Positions 26,549 to 33,927 of a stretch of 64,000 nt of DNA are shown here, in pieces; within the stretch, counting starts at the first letter, position 1, and the number at the start of each line of letters is the position of its first letter. Source of the DNA: Mycolicibacterium arabiense (GTDB lineage Bacteria > Actinomycetota > Actinomycetes > Mycobacteriales > Mycobacteriaceae); NCBI RefSeq assembly GCF_010731815.2, contig NZ_AP022592.1, positions 310,001 through 374,000 on the forward strand. Direction: 5' to 3'. Position numbers and translations under genes: made by a program. Below the pieces are notes generated by a model, which was not told the DNA's origin, made no database searches, and was given only the letters and a program-made list of their open reading frames with translations.

Positions 26549-27244
26549 ATGGGACTTGCAGACGATGTGAGCACGGGAATCGACGGAGTATTAGACCCAA
26601 CCTGGGCAATCCGCAACGGCCAAGTAGTTCCAGAGACGACTGATATAGCGCTCAAAGATGGTGCCGTACGCCTCGACGCGACCTATCTCTATGCGGATAT
26701 GGCGGATTCGACCGGACTAGCCCAGCAATACAGTGACACAAAGGTCGCGAAAGTAATTCGTTGTTACTTAAATGCGGCTACTCGCATCATCAGGGCGCGA
26801 GGGGGCCACATTCGCAGTTTTGACGGCGACCGAGTTATGGGGATATTCATTGGCGGGTCGAAGAACTCGAACTCGGCGAAAGCCGCACTGAATATCAACT
26901 GGGCGGTCCGTAAGGTCATCCAAGACAGGCTCGCATCGAAATGGGATAATTTCGACTGGACCGTGAACCATGGTATCGGTATTGACACCGGCCAGGCGAT
27001 GCTTGTCCGAGGCGGAGTCCATGGCCAGAACGACATAATTAGCATCGGCGGCGCACCAAACATTGCCGCTAATCTAAGTGACCTTAGGCAAAATCCGTTG
27101 ACAATATTTAGCGATGTTTATAGCCGCCTAAGCAAGGAGACTAAGTTCCGCGGTGACAAAGATATGTGGCAGAAAATGGGCACAGCTACATTCGGCGGCA
27201 AGTCGGTCCTTTACTACAGTTCTTCCTACACATGGAAGCCATGA
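26549..27244 (+). CDS. pycC: Pycsar-type nucleotidyl cyclase, first copy (lacks basic transition-state residue)
   Basis: A 231-aa class III cyclase of the PycC clade, which makes cUMP or cCMP on phage infection. The start is the ATG after GGAGGGGAAGGG. Metal-binding Asp residues are present: Asp50 in YADMADST and Asp94 in SFDGDRVMGIF. The PycC-like blocks 'RIIRARGGHIRSFDGDRVMGIFIGGSKNSNSAKAALNINWAV' and 'GIDTGQAMLVRGGVHGQNDIISIGGAPNIAANL' are clear. At the N-x3-(R/K) transition-state position it has Asn171 but Asn175 instead of Arg or Lys. The second cyclase, 34 bases downstream, keeps Lys there. Codon use is clearly more AT-rich than flanking chromosomal genes, showing foreign origin. Confidence 0.85.
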   Translation: MGLADDVSTGIDGVLDPTWAIRNGQVVPETTDIALKDGAVRLDATYLYADMADSTGLAQQYSDTKVAKVIRCYLNAATRIIRARGGHIRSFDGDRVMGIFIGGSKNSNSAKAALNINWAVRKVIQDRLASKWDNFDWTVNHGIGIDTGQAMLVRGGVHGQNDIISIGGAPNIAANLSDLRQNPLTIFSDVYSRLSKETKFRGDKDMWQKMGTATFGGKSVLYYSSSYTWKP

Positions 27245-27278
27245 CATTGTCCATACCCCTCCCTTCGAACCGAGGTTG

Positions 27279-28007
27279 ATGGCATCGATGTATCCCAGTA
27301 TCGAGGCGACAGTAGGCGACATCTTCAAAGCAGAATGGAACATCGCCCCTGGATTAGTTGTGCCGAAGACCGAAGACATAGCGCTGAAAAACGGCGGTCG
27401 GCTCCTTAACGCGACTTACGCATACGCAGACCTCGGTGAATCAACCAAACTTATACAATCAAACCTTTACAAGGAAACAGTTGCCAAAATAATACGCGCT
27501 TACATCAACTCGGCAACCCGGGTTTTTCGCCATTACGACGGCGAAATCCGTAGTTTTGACGGTGATCGAGTGATGGCAATCTTCGTGGGTGAAGACAGAA
27601 ACACTCGCGCAACGCGCGCTGCATTAGCTATTAACTGGGCGGTCGAGGAGATTATTCCCGAGGCAATCAAGACTTGGTGGTCCGACGGTCAAGATTTTTG
27701 CAGGATTACGCACCGCGTTGGTATAGACACGGGCGAGGCGCTAATCGTCCGAGGCGGCGTGAGGGATAACAATGATCTAATATCCATAGGAAGCGCTCCA
27801 AACGTGGCGGCAAAATTGAGTGATTTGAAGGACGGCTATGCTATTTATGTTTCGGAAGCCGTTCGAGATGATATGGACGACGAAGTCGCATCCTTTCCCA
27901 ACGCGAACGGTACAGTGTCGAACATCTGGTATCGCTTTCCGCATCCGAAATTGATAGGTGATAATTCGGTCGTAGTTTACGGAACCAACGCGTATTGGGG
28001 GCCGTGA
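27279..28007 (+). CDS. pycC: Pycsar-type nucleotidyl cyclase, second copy
   Basis: A 242-aa paralogue of the preceding cyclase, similar along the whole length. Metal Asp51 (YADLGEST) and Asp96 (SFDGDRVMAIF) are present, and the transition-state pair is Asn175 and Lys179 (APNVAAKL), as in known PycC proteins. 'VRGGVRDNNDLISIGSAPNVAAKLSDL' is the strongest family block. Start at ATG 27279 after CGAGG; ATG 27288 is possible. The PycTM effector starts 3 bases after its stop, so the two are translationally coupled. Class III cyclases act as dimers with shared active sites, so a heterodimer with the first cyclase is conceivable. Confidence 0.87.
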   Translation: MASMYPSIEATVGDIFKAEWNIAPGLVVPKTEDIALKNGGRLLNATYAYADLGESTKLIQSNLYKETVAKIIRAYINSATRVFRHYDGEIRSFDGDRVMAIFVGEDRNTRATRAALAINWAVEEIIPEAIKTWWSDGQDFCRITHRVGIDTGEALIVRGGVRDNNDLISIGSAPNVAAKLSDLKDGYAIYVSEAVRDDMDDEVASFPNANGTVSNIWYRFPHPKLIGDNSVVVYGTNAYWGP

Positions 28008-28010
28008 ACA

Positions 28011-28550
28011 GTGAGCACCGAAAATCCTGAACTAGAACGGCCTGACCCGGTAGACACCGGGTGGAGAATCCACGCTGCAATTGCCGACTGGACCGGCAAG
28101 GTGGACGCTAAGGCCTCGTTCGCTCTCGCAGTCGAGTCGGCACTGCTGGCCGGCGTCGTCACGTTGTCTGGAAAAGATCGTGCGCTGGACGGAGTCAGCG
28201 GCTGGGCGCTGATATGGTACGTGGTCGGTGTAATCCTCCTCATAGCGGCTGTGTTGTGCTGCGTATGGACAGTGCGACCTCGCCTGCGGAGTTCCAAACT
28301 AGAGTTTGAAGCGCCCGTCAATTTCATCTACTTTGGGCATCTGCGACTTCGTACGCAGGACGAGGTGAGCGAACACCTCCGCGACTCGGACCTAGTCCCG
28401 GTGCTGTCAAGACAGCTTGTCGAGATGAGCAAGATCGCTTGGACCAAGCACCGTCTCGTGCAGATTTCATTGACTTTCGCGCCATTAGGTGTCGCGTGCT
28501 TAGCAGTTGCTGCTACTTATCAGCAGGCGTCGGGTTGCTCGCCGTCATAG
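28011..28550 (+). CDS. pycTM: PycTM-type membrane effector of the Pycsar system
   Basis: A 179-aa membrane protein matching the Pycsar effector TM family. There is an N-terminal helix with 'WTGKVDAKASFALAVESALLAGVVTL' (the D.KA motif and TM1), TM2 at about residues 66-88, 'RPRL', then the family block 'NFIYFGHLR', a helical section, 'WTKHRLVQISLTFAPLGVACLAVAA' with TM3, and a short tail. In characterised systems the cyclic pyrimidine opens or oligomerises the effector, the inner membrane loses integrity and the infected cell dies. It is coupled to the second cyclase (3-base gap, GTG start). Confidence 0.87.
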   Translation: MSTENPELERPDPVDTGWRIHAAIADWTGKVDAKASFALAVESALLAGVVTLSGKDRALDGVSGWALIWYVVGVILLIAAVLCCVWTVRPRLRSSKLEFEAPVNFIYFGHLRLRTQDEVSEHLRDSDLVPVLSRQLVEMSKIAWTKHRLVQISLTFAPLGVACLAVAATYQQASGCSPS

Positions 28551-28704
28551 GTATCCGCGTGTCAAGATATGTCAGTTTCGGTTCAATCCCACTGCGCTAC
28601 AATCTGTTTCGTTTGGTGAATACTTATGTCCTGTCCGCATACTCACCGTGGCGAGTTGAAAGCGGCCTGTTCAGTTCCGGGACGTCGCTGACACCAGAGA
28701 AGGG

Positions 28705-29559
28705 ATGACGTTGACCGGGTATCCGACTCTCATCAAGTACAAGCAGTATCGCGAGTATGAAGCGGCCAGAATCGCTGCAAGCGACGCCATGATGGCGTTA
28801 CTGGCAGGGGCGCAATTGGCGACTCATCTCCTGCAGCTCACGGAGGGATCTGATCAGCTGCTGCCGGCGGTCTTTCCGAACGTGGCTCACATCAGGCGGT
28901 TTAACCTGAGGAGTGATGCGGCGAGGCGGCTCTTGGACAACGCAGATGGCCATCTTGGTGCGATGGGAGTGCCGTACGCCCTGGCGCTCCACGAGGACTA
29001 CCTGAAGAGCTGCATCTTCCTGCTCGAGCAAGCGGGGCTGGTTGCCCCGAGGACCTCCGAACGGAGCCGCCTCGCGACGCAGCACGACATCATTGCGACA
29101 GCATCGAACGAGACGTTCTCGGCGGTGCCGCGCAGCCAGATTGACACGTTGAGGCTGATGCGGAACTGCCTCATCCACGCAGGCGGTCGAGCTGATAACG
29201 CTCTAGTGACCCAGGTGGCAGGGTGGACCACGGACGCTGCTAATCAGTGGATGAAGGTGGCGAAACGAAGCCCCCGGACCCTCCAGGTCGGGGATGTAGT
29301 CGAATTCGGTCACGGCGAGATGATCGTTGCTCTTGCGGTAACGAAAACCCTCGACCGGCAAGTGAACGTGATGCTTCAAAAAACGCTGCCTCGCGACGTC
29401 TGGTCCGACATGGTGGCGGCGGAACTCGCCGAACAGAGCCCGTCGCTAGTGCGAAGCAGTACTGCATCGCGCAAAGTCAAGGGTCTAGCGAAACAGTTCT
29501 ACTCACCGCTGGCGCTCACGGAGCAAGAGCTAGCGGCCTCCATCGCGAAGCTCACGTAA
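28705..29559 (+). CDS. Hypothetical helical protein with HEPN Rx4H motif
   Basis: A 284-aa protein, mostly helical in its first 190 residues. It contains RNCLIH (Arg153 to His158), the Rx4-6H signature of HEPN ribonucleases, in the setting 'QIDTLRLMRNCLIHAGG', which is where the motif sits in RiboL-PSP/MAE_28990-type HEPN proteins of defence islands. The C-terminal part has a small beta-like section ('LQVGDVVEFGHGEMIVALAVTKTLDR'). ATG follows GAGAAGGG. It lies 154 bases after pycTM on the same strand and may be part of the same operon or an independent defence or toxin gene. No antitoxin partner was recognised. The HEPN assignment rests on one motif. Confidence 0.6.
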   Translation: MTLTGYPTLIKYKQYREYEAARIAASDAMMALLAGAQLATHLLQLTEGSDQLLPAVFPNVAHIRRFNLRSDAARRLLDNADGHLGAMGVPYALALHEDYLKSCIFLLEQAGLVAPRTSERSRLATQHDIIATASNETFSAVPRSQIDTLRLMRNCLIHAGGRADNALVTQVAGWTTDAANQWMKVAKRSPRTLQVGDVVEFGHGEMIVALAVTKTLDRQVNVMLQKTLPRDVWSDMVAAELAEQSPSLVRSSTASRKVKGLAKQFYSPLALTEQELAASIAKLT

Positions 29560-29561
29560 GT

Positions 29562-29600
29562 GTAGAAAGCGGGCGCTCTACGTCCTTGAGCTACAGCCCC
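29562..29600 (-). pseudogene. 5' half of a tRNA gene, or tRNA-like cloverleaf
   Basis: On the minus strand from 29600: GGGGCTG, TA, a canonical D-arm GCTC-AAGGACGTA-GAGC, G, CCCGC, TTTCTAC, then the match to a tRNA stops as the HEPN gene end begins. U8, A14, GG, A21 and U33 are all in place; the anticodon would be TCT. The same bases extended to 29640 also fold on either strand into a perfect four-way cloverleaf (stems of 7, 4, 4 and 5 bp). Confidence 0.45.
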
Positions 29601-29784
29601 GATGGTGGGCCGCCGAGTTTCACACTCGGATCTCCCGCTTCTGTGGAACGTTCGGTTACGAACCGATAGGACTGAGACCCCGCTCCTGCTATCGATAGTA
29701 GTGAGCACGGGCCCTGAATGTCGCCGTCTGCATCTGCTGGAACACCAGGCCTCCGAGTGGCCCTAACCCGAGACGCCAGATCGC

Positions 29785-30184
29785 AGTCCTCGATGCTTAC
29801 CTAGAAACACGCAGGACCCGCTTTCCCCACACGCGCAAGCGGGGCTCCAACGGCGGCACGCTGGCCGACTTCGGTCCGACCGCTCCCCTGTTCGTCGGAA
29901 CCAAAGGCGAACGCATCACCCGCGGAACGCTGCAGTACCGCATCTTGCGCGCATTCAAGAAGGGCCTGGCATCAATGGCGAACGAGCCTCTGGCGCACTC
30001 GTCCACGGCCTGCGCCACAGAACTCGCCAACGCCAACGTCAGCGTCTACACACTGATGAAGCTCCTCGGCCACGAGTCGATGGTCACCTCACAGCGTTAC
30101 GTCGACGGCGCCCGGCGCCGACACCCGCACCGCCGCCGAACTCAACCCCCTGTACGAGCTTCTCAAAACACGCCAGCGACGTAA
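29785..30184 (+). pseudogene. Integrase, C-terminal copy with deletions
   Basis: Second copy of the 3' part of the tyrosine recombinase at 24810-25833. It starts abruptly inside the gene ('LDAYLETRRTRFPHTRKRGSNGG') and carries an indel before 29970 and an 11-base deletion that removes the HTFA segment of the HxxR box ('CATELANANVSVYTLMKLLGHESMVTSQRYVDG' follows). The N-terminal half is absent, so it cannot be active. Together with its 3' flank it forms a direct repeat with copy 1 around the Pycsar/HEPN cassette. Confidence 0.85.
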
Positions 30185-30246
30185 CTGACTGCCGCTTCGC
30201 GCGAGGCGTCAAGGACGCGAACGCAGAATAAGCATCGTTATGTAAG
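29785..30246 (+). repeat. Direct repeat, copy 2
   Basis: Matches 25422-25889. Recombination between the two copies would delete about 4.4 kb with the two cyclases, PycTM, the HEPN gene and the tRNA half. Confidence 0.8.
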
Positions 30247-30354
30247 TTAGTCGCGATCTCAGGTGAGTGGCTTGAGGCCGAAATGGAGGACGAACCCAGC
30301 GAAACGGCGCAAGCGCCAGCACGGCCGTCAGTCGTCGTCGCAACTCGACCGCCT

Positions 30355-33117
30355 TCATTGTGTCAACCGTCGGCGAACCTCGCCCTGAAGCTTCGACAGG
30401 TGCGACGCGGATCGGCTGCGACGCCACTGGGGCTCAGCCAGTCGGAGCCCTGTGTCGAGTGCGATGTAGATGCTGCGGAACGCGTAGGTCAGATGAGTGC
30501 CCGGATCGGCGTCCAATATCCGCTCGATGACTGCTGCAGCCTCACGGTGTTGATTCAGGGCCAGGTGTGCTGTTGCGGCTTGGTGGTCAAGGAACGTTTG
30601 CATGGGCGCCGCTGGGGACGCCCTTCGGGCTGTGTCGATCACCTGCAAGGCTAGCCTGTGGTTCCCGGCTTTGTTGGCGCCGTTGATGTCTTGCATCATG
30701 CCCGTGAGCGATGGTGAGCGCTGCTGACGTGCTGCGATGTCATTGAAGTCGCGGCGGAAGGCTTCAGTTTTCGCGGTTGCGAACCGCTGGAGCGCATCGG
30801 CCGCCACACGTGCGCACAAGTACGTCTGCTCACCGATCTTGGGTTGATCGGTGACCTCCAGTTGCCGGAGTTCCTGCAACGCGCGCTCCGCCAGCTTCAC
30901 TGCTCGCTCGACACCGAGTTCACCGATGTATGTGTCGGCTATTGCGTCCGCTGCGGCCTTGGTGATGATGGTTCGGCCGCGCGGTGGCAGAGCAAGGCTA
31001 TTGACGTCGTTCAACACGCGTTCGATCGAAGCGACGCTGCGCTCGTACTGCCCACGCGATGAGTATGCGTTGGCTGCCTCGCATCTGAGCAAAGCGGCGG
31101 CGCAACGGTAGTTAAGCAGCTGCTCGCTGTCAGCGTCCGGTTCAACATTTCCGACGACGTCGTCGACGGTCTTCAACACGGTGTCAGCGTGCACCAGCAG
31201 CTGGTCCACGGGGAAGAAGAACCCCTCGTTGCGCATCTCGTCCAACCATCCATACACGGTTCCCATGAGATCGGTGAGCAGCCGCAGCAGATCAATGGGC
31301 GCAGTGATGTCGACGACGATCTTGTGAAGGATCTCGTGGACAAGAGGGTGCAGGTTGAGGGTATCGCTGGCGGGGTTCTCCACACCGGTTCGATCGACGT
31401 AACGTGTTCTGCGCGCAATTGTTTGAGTATTGAGGTTGGTCATGATGACATTGCGGCGATGTTCTCCGGCCACGTGGGGGCGTGGCGGATGCGCGAGGTC
31501 GAAAGTGTGGTCGGCGTCCACAATCTGAAGCATCATGTTGAACGGTATGAGTTCGGGAGCCAGCAGGGCGCTGCTATGTATGAGCTCTTGCGCGTGGCCA
31601 CGATCCTCGTCGCTGCCCGCTTTCGCGTCACGCAGTTTGGCGACGGCTAAATGAATCGCCGCAAACGCAGTGTGATCGAAGCCTTCTGGCTTCCAGGCAG
31701 GGTCGTCGAGGGCGGCCAGCTCGTCAAAATAGCCGACCGACAGGTAGGCGATGTCGCTACCGGAGTCGCGGAAGTAGAGGCCAGCCATGGCGACGGCTAG
31801 TGGTACGCGCCCCAAGCGCGCCACGATGTCTGCAATTGCGGCCCGATGGTTGGAGGCGTCCACGTCGGCATAACTGGCAAAGCAGGCGATCGCTTGGTCT
31901 TGGGTGAATGCGTGGATGGCCATTCGGTGGGCGGCGGTCCACCACGTCGTGCTGTTGGTGGAGGTCACAACGGTCATCCCGCACCCGCTCGTGGGGACGA
32001 AGGCCTCGATCTGCTGGCGATCCTTTGCGCCGTCGAAGACCAGGACGAACGGGCCGGCGACGCTTGCGATGGCGCTGCGGAACAGCGTTGCGACATCAGC
32101 ATCGTCGTCTGCGGGCTGACCCATCTTCGCCAAGACGTCTCTCGCTTTTGCGGTGATGAGACCGTCTGCGCGGCAGTCCATCCAGATAATTTGTTCGTAC
32201 ATGTGCCGGTTGAGTTGGCAGAAGTCCGCGGCAAGGGTGGTCTTGCCGAAGCCCGTCACGCCGGACAGAACCACCGTCGCCGGCGTGCGGCCTGCCACGC
32301 TGGCGTCGAAGAATTCAATCAGCGTGGCCAGCTCTTCAGCCCGCGGTACCGCAGACACCACCCGCGGGACTTCCAGCAATGGGACGCCCCAGTCATAGCC
32401 GCGCAACGCGTGGCCAATCTCGTTGTCACTGATGTGCAACAGATCGAGGACCTCGGCCGCGGGGATCGTTCTCGAAGACAAGCCGGCGGCGGAGTCGAAG
32501 ATTCGATCGAGCAAGTGCGACCGAAGGAGGCCTGCAGACCGCACTCCCGGTCCGAGTGCGTGATCGACCCGTAACGTACGGATGCGTTCAAGCACCGACA
32601 GTTTGACGTCGTCGACAGTGCGCTTGTCGTGAACGATGCGACCCAGCAAGTGTTGACCGGCTCGGAGCTCGTATGTGTCCTGCGACGCCGTCGTCGACGC
32701 CGGCGGACCGCACCGCTCACGTAGCCGCTTCGACAACGGCTTGTTGGTCAAGACGGTCTTCGACGTTGGGTCACCCGACATCTTGGCAAAGATCGCGTTC
32801 ACCGTTGAGGGCTTGATTGGGTTTCGCGCCGACGGTCGGCGCGACCCCTTGACCTGGACACTTTCCGCGGTTGCTGATCCCCCACCGCCCACACCCGCAA
32901 TCGCGTAGTCCACGACCTCGTCGGGGTCCCCGTCGGAGACCTGTTCCAACCGGGTGGGCTCCACCGTCAGCACTAAGCCACTCACATCGCCGCTGTGCTC
33001 GGCGAGTTGCTGTAAGAAGTGATCAACCGTCGCAAAGTATTGATAGCGCAACCCGAAGGAGGCAAATCCGCCACCGTCTCCTGCCACGCTATCGCCACCC
33101 GTTTGATGTGAGTTCAA
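30355..33117 (-). CDS. Nuclease-STAND NTPase-TPR defence protein
   Basis: A 920-aa three-part protein. Residues about 15-110 resemble a DUF4297/Cap4-like nuclease: 'GFASFGLRYQYFATVDHFL', then Asp66 or Asp70 in DPDEVVDY and a Q-x-K (Gln88, Lys90 in VQVKGS), the PD-(D/E)xK layout. The centre is a STAND NTPase: Walker A GVTGFGKTT (about 286-294), Walker B 'FVLVFDGAKD', and 'LGRVPLAVAMAG', the GxP motif of NB-ARC proteins. The C-terminal 300 residues are TPR-like helices. Such proteins sense a phage component through the repeats and then unleash the nuclease. It is a single gene on the minus strand, opposite to the Pycsar operon. Confidence 0.8.
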   Translation of the reverse strand: MNSHQTGGDSVAGDGGGFASFGLRYQYFATVDHFLQQLAEHSGDVSGLVLTVEPTRLEQVSDGDPDEVVDYAIAGVGGGGSATAESVQVKGSRRPSARNPIKPSTVNAIFAKMSGDPTSKTVLTNKPLSKRLRERCGPPASTTASQDTYELRAGQHLLGRIVHDKRTVDDVKLSVLERIRTLRVDHALGPGVRSAGLLRSHLLDRIFDSAAGLSSRTIPAAEVLDLLHISDNEIGHALRGYDWGVPLLEVPRVVSAVPRAEELATLIEFFDASVAGRTPATVVLSGVTGFGKTTLAADFCQLNRHMYEQIIWMDCRADGLITAKARDVLAKMGQPADDDADVATLFRSAIASVAGPFVLVFDGAKDRQQIEAFVPTSGCGMTVVTSTNSTTWWTAAHRMAIHAFTQDQAIACFASYADVDASNHRAAIADIVARLGRVPLAVAMAGLYFRDSGSDIAYLSVGYFDELAALDDPAWKPEGFDHTAFAAIHLAVAKLRDAKAGSDEDRGHAQELIHSSALLAPELIPFNMMLQIVDADHTFDLAHPPRPHVAGEHRRNVIMTNLNTQTIARRTRYVDRTGVENPASDTLNLHPLVHEILHKIVVDITAPIDLLRLLTDLMGTVYGWLDEMRNEGFFFPVDQLLVHADTVLKTVDDVVGNVEPDADSEQLLNYRCAAALLRCEAANAYSSRGQYERSVASIERVLNDVNSLALPPRGRTIITKAAADAIADTYIGELGVERAVKLAERALQELRQLEVTDQPKIGEQTYLCARVAADALQRFATAKTEAFRRDFNDIAARQQRSPSLTGMMQDINGANKAGNHRLALQVIDTARRASPAAPMQTFLDHQAATAHLALNQHREAAAVIERILDADPGTHLTYAFRSIYIALDTGLRLAEPQWRRSRSASHLSKLQGEVRRRLTQ

Positions 33118-33248
33118 CGCCGGCGCTGAGGCTCAAAACCGCGGCCCGGGCTGGGCGACGCTTGCTGATCGCAATGGCGTCGCGACCATTCTTGGCTATG
33201 TGTGGACGTTCGGTGAGGTCGCCAGCCGACCACGACAGGGGGCTCAAG

Positions 33249-33494
33249 TCACAGCTGCCGGCCCGGCCTCTTATACCGCGATCCATAGAACACACTTTCA
33301 TGGTTGAACGCATTATCCATCGACTGTCCGATGAACTGGACGATTCCGAGACTCAGGAGCGTGACGTCTTCGCGAGAGAGCGCCACTATTGAAAGGGATC
33401 CAACCGCCGGCTCGATGTCGTTGACGAGGTACGCCGATTCGTCGCCCACCGACAGCGGAGTGCCGCCGCTCGCGGGGGCGGACATCACCTCCAC
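33249..33494 (-). CDS. Small hypothetical ORF upstream of the STAND gene
   Basis: An 81-codon frame on the same strand as the STAND gene, 131 bases upstream of it. The central part (SLSIVALSREDVTLLSLGIV) looks protein-like, with mixed polar and hydrophobic residues and no low complexity. No domain was recognised and the ribosome site is unclear. It may be a small partner of the STAND protein or a chance frame. Confidence 0.3.
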   Translation of the reverse strand: MEVMSAPASGGTPLSVGDESAYLVNDIEPAVGSLSIVALSREDVTLLSLGIVQFIGQSMDNAFNHESVFYGSRYKRPGRQL

Positions 33495-33673
33495 GGCCTT
33501 TGCAGGGCCGACCTAGTCGAGATCCCGGACCCGCATAGCCCGGGTGTGTCGCCGAACGAGGTCGAGGATTGCCTGCCGTTGACGCGGGAGCACCGATGTG
33601 TACGCGGAGCGATCCTTGCGGTTACGCAGGAGCCGCCGGATGTTAACGGTCCGGTCCTGAACTGCGGTAATAC

Positions 33674-33700
33674 TGGTGCGCGATACTGGGATTGAACCAG
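33674..33700 (-). other. tRNA 3' end (tRNA-Val-like), probable att site
   Basis: On the minus strand: CTGG, the T-loop TTCAATC (fits TTCRANY), CCAGT, then ATCGCGC and ACCA. This is the last 27 bases of a tRNA including encoded CCA; from memory it matches actinobacterial tRNA-Val(GAC). No tRNA body precedes it, so it is a cut-off 3' end of the kind left at integration sites. An integrase N-terminal remnant starts 33 bases away. Confidence 0.65.
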
Positions 33701-33732
33701 CCCCAAGGGGCACCACTGGAACTCTGGACTGG

Positions 33733-33873
33733 TGCGATAACCGTTGTTAATCACGTAGACCCGGCACAGGTGGAACTTGAGCTTACGTCCGGCTCCCCGC
33801 TTCGGTCCGGACTCCCCTACCAGGGCTGGTTCACTCAGGTCTTGGCTGATCGGGAAGCGCGATCCACTCATGT
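33733..33873 (+). pseudogene. Integrase, N-terminal remnant
   Basis: The DNA from GCGATAACCGTTGTTAATC onward resembles the integrase 5' region at 24772 onward (GGATAACCACTGTTATCC), and the frame reads 'LPYQGWFTQVLADREARSTH', matching 'SPYPGWFSDFLADRAIRKPSPH' of the frameshifted integrase. The similarity stops after about 45 codons. Only the start of the N-terminal domain remains. It lies next to the tRNA 3' end, the usual place of an integrase relative to its attachment site. Confidence 0.6.
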
Positions 33874-33927
33874 GGGCGGCCGTGGGGGCGTGGGCTCCGC
33901 TGGGTAGCTGCGCCTGTATGAACGCCG

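Noticed and set aside
26169..26570. 133-codon frame before the first cyclase
   Set aside because: The C-terminal part looks protein-like but no family, poor N-terminus, and it overlaps the cyclase ribosome site. Not strong enough to call.
33513..33716. Minus-strand frame containing 'LRNRKDRSAYTSVLPRQRQAILDLVRRHTRAMRVRDLD'
   Set aside because: Protein-like tail, but its 5' part is the tRNA 3' end, so it is not a natural gene start. Could be a remnant; no family recognised.
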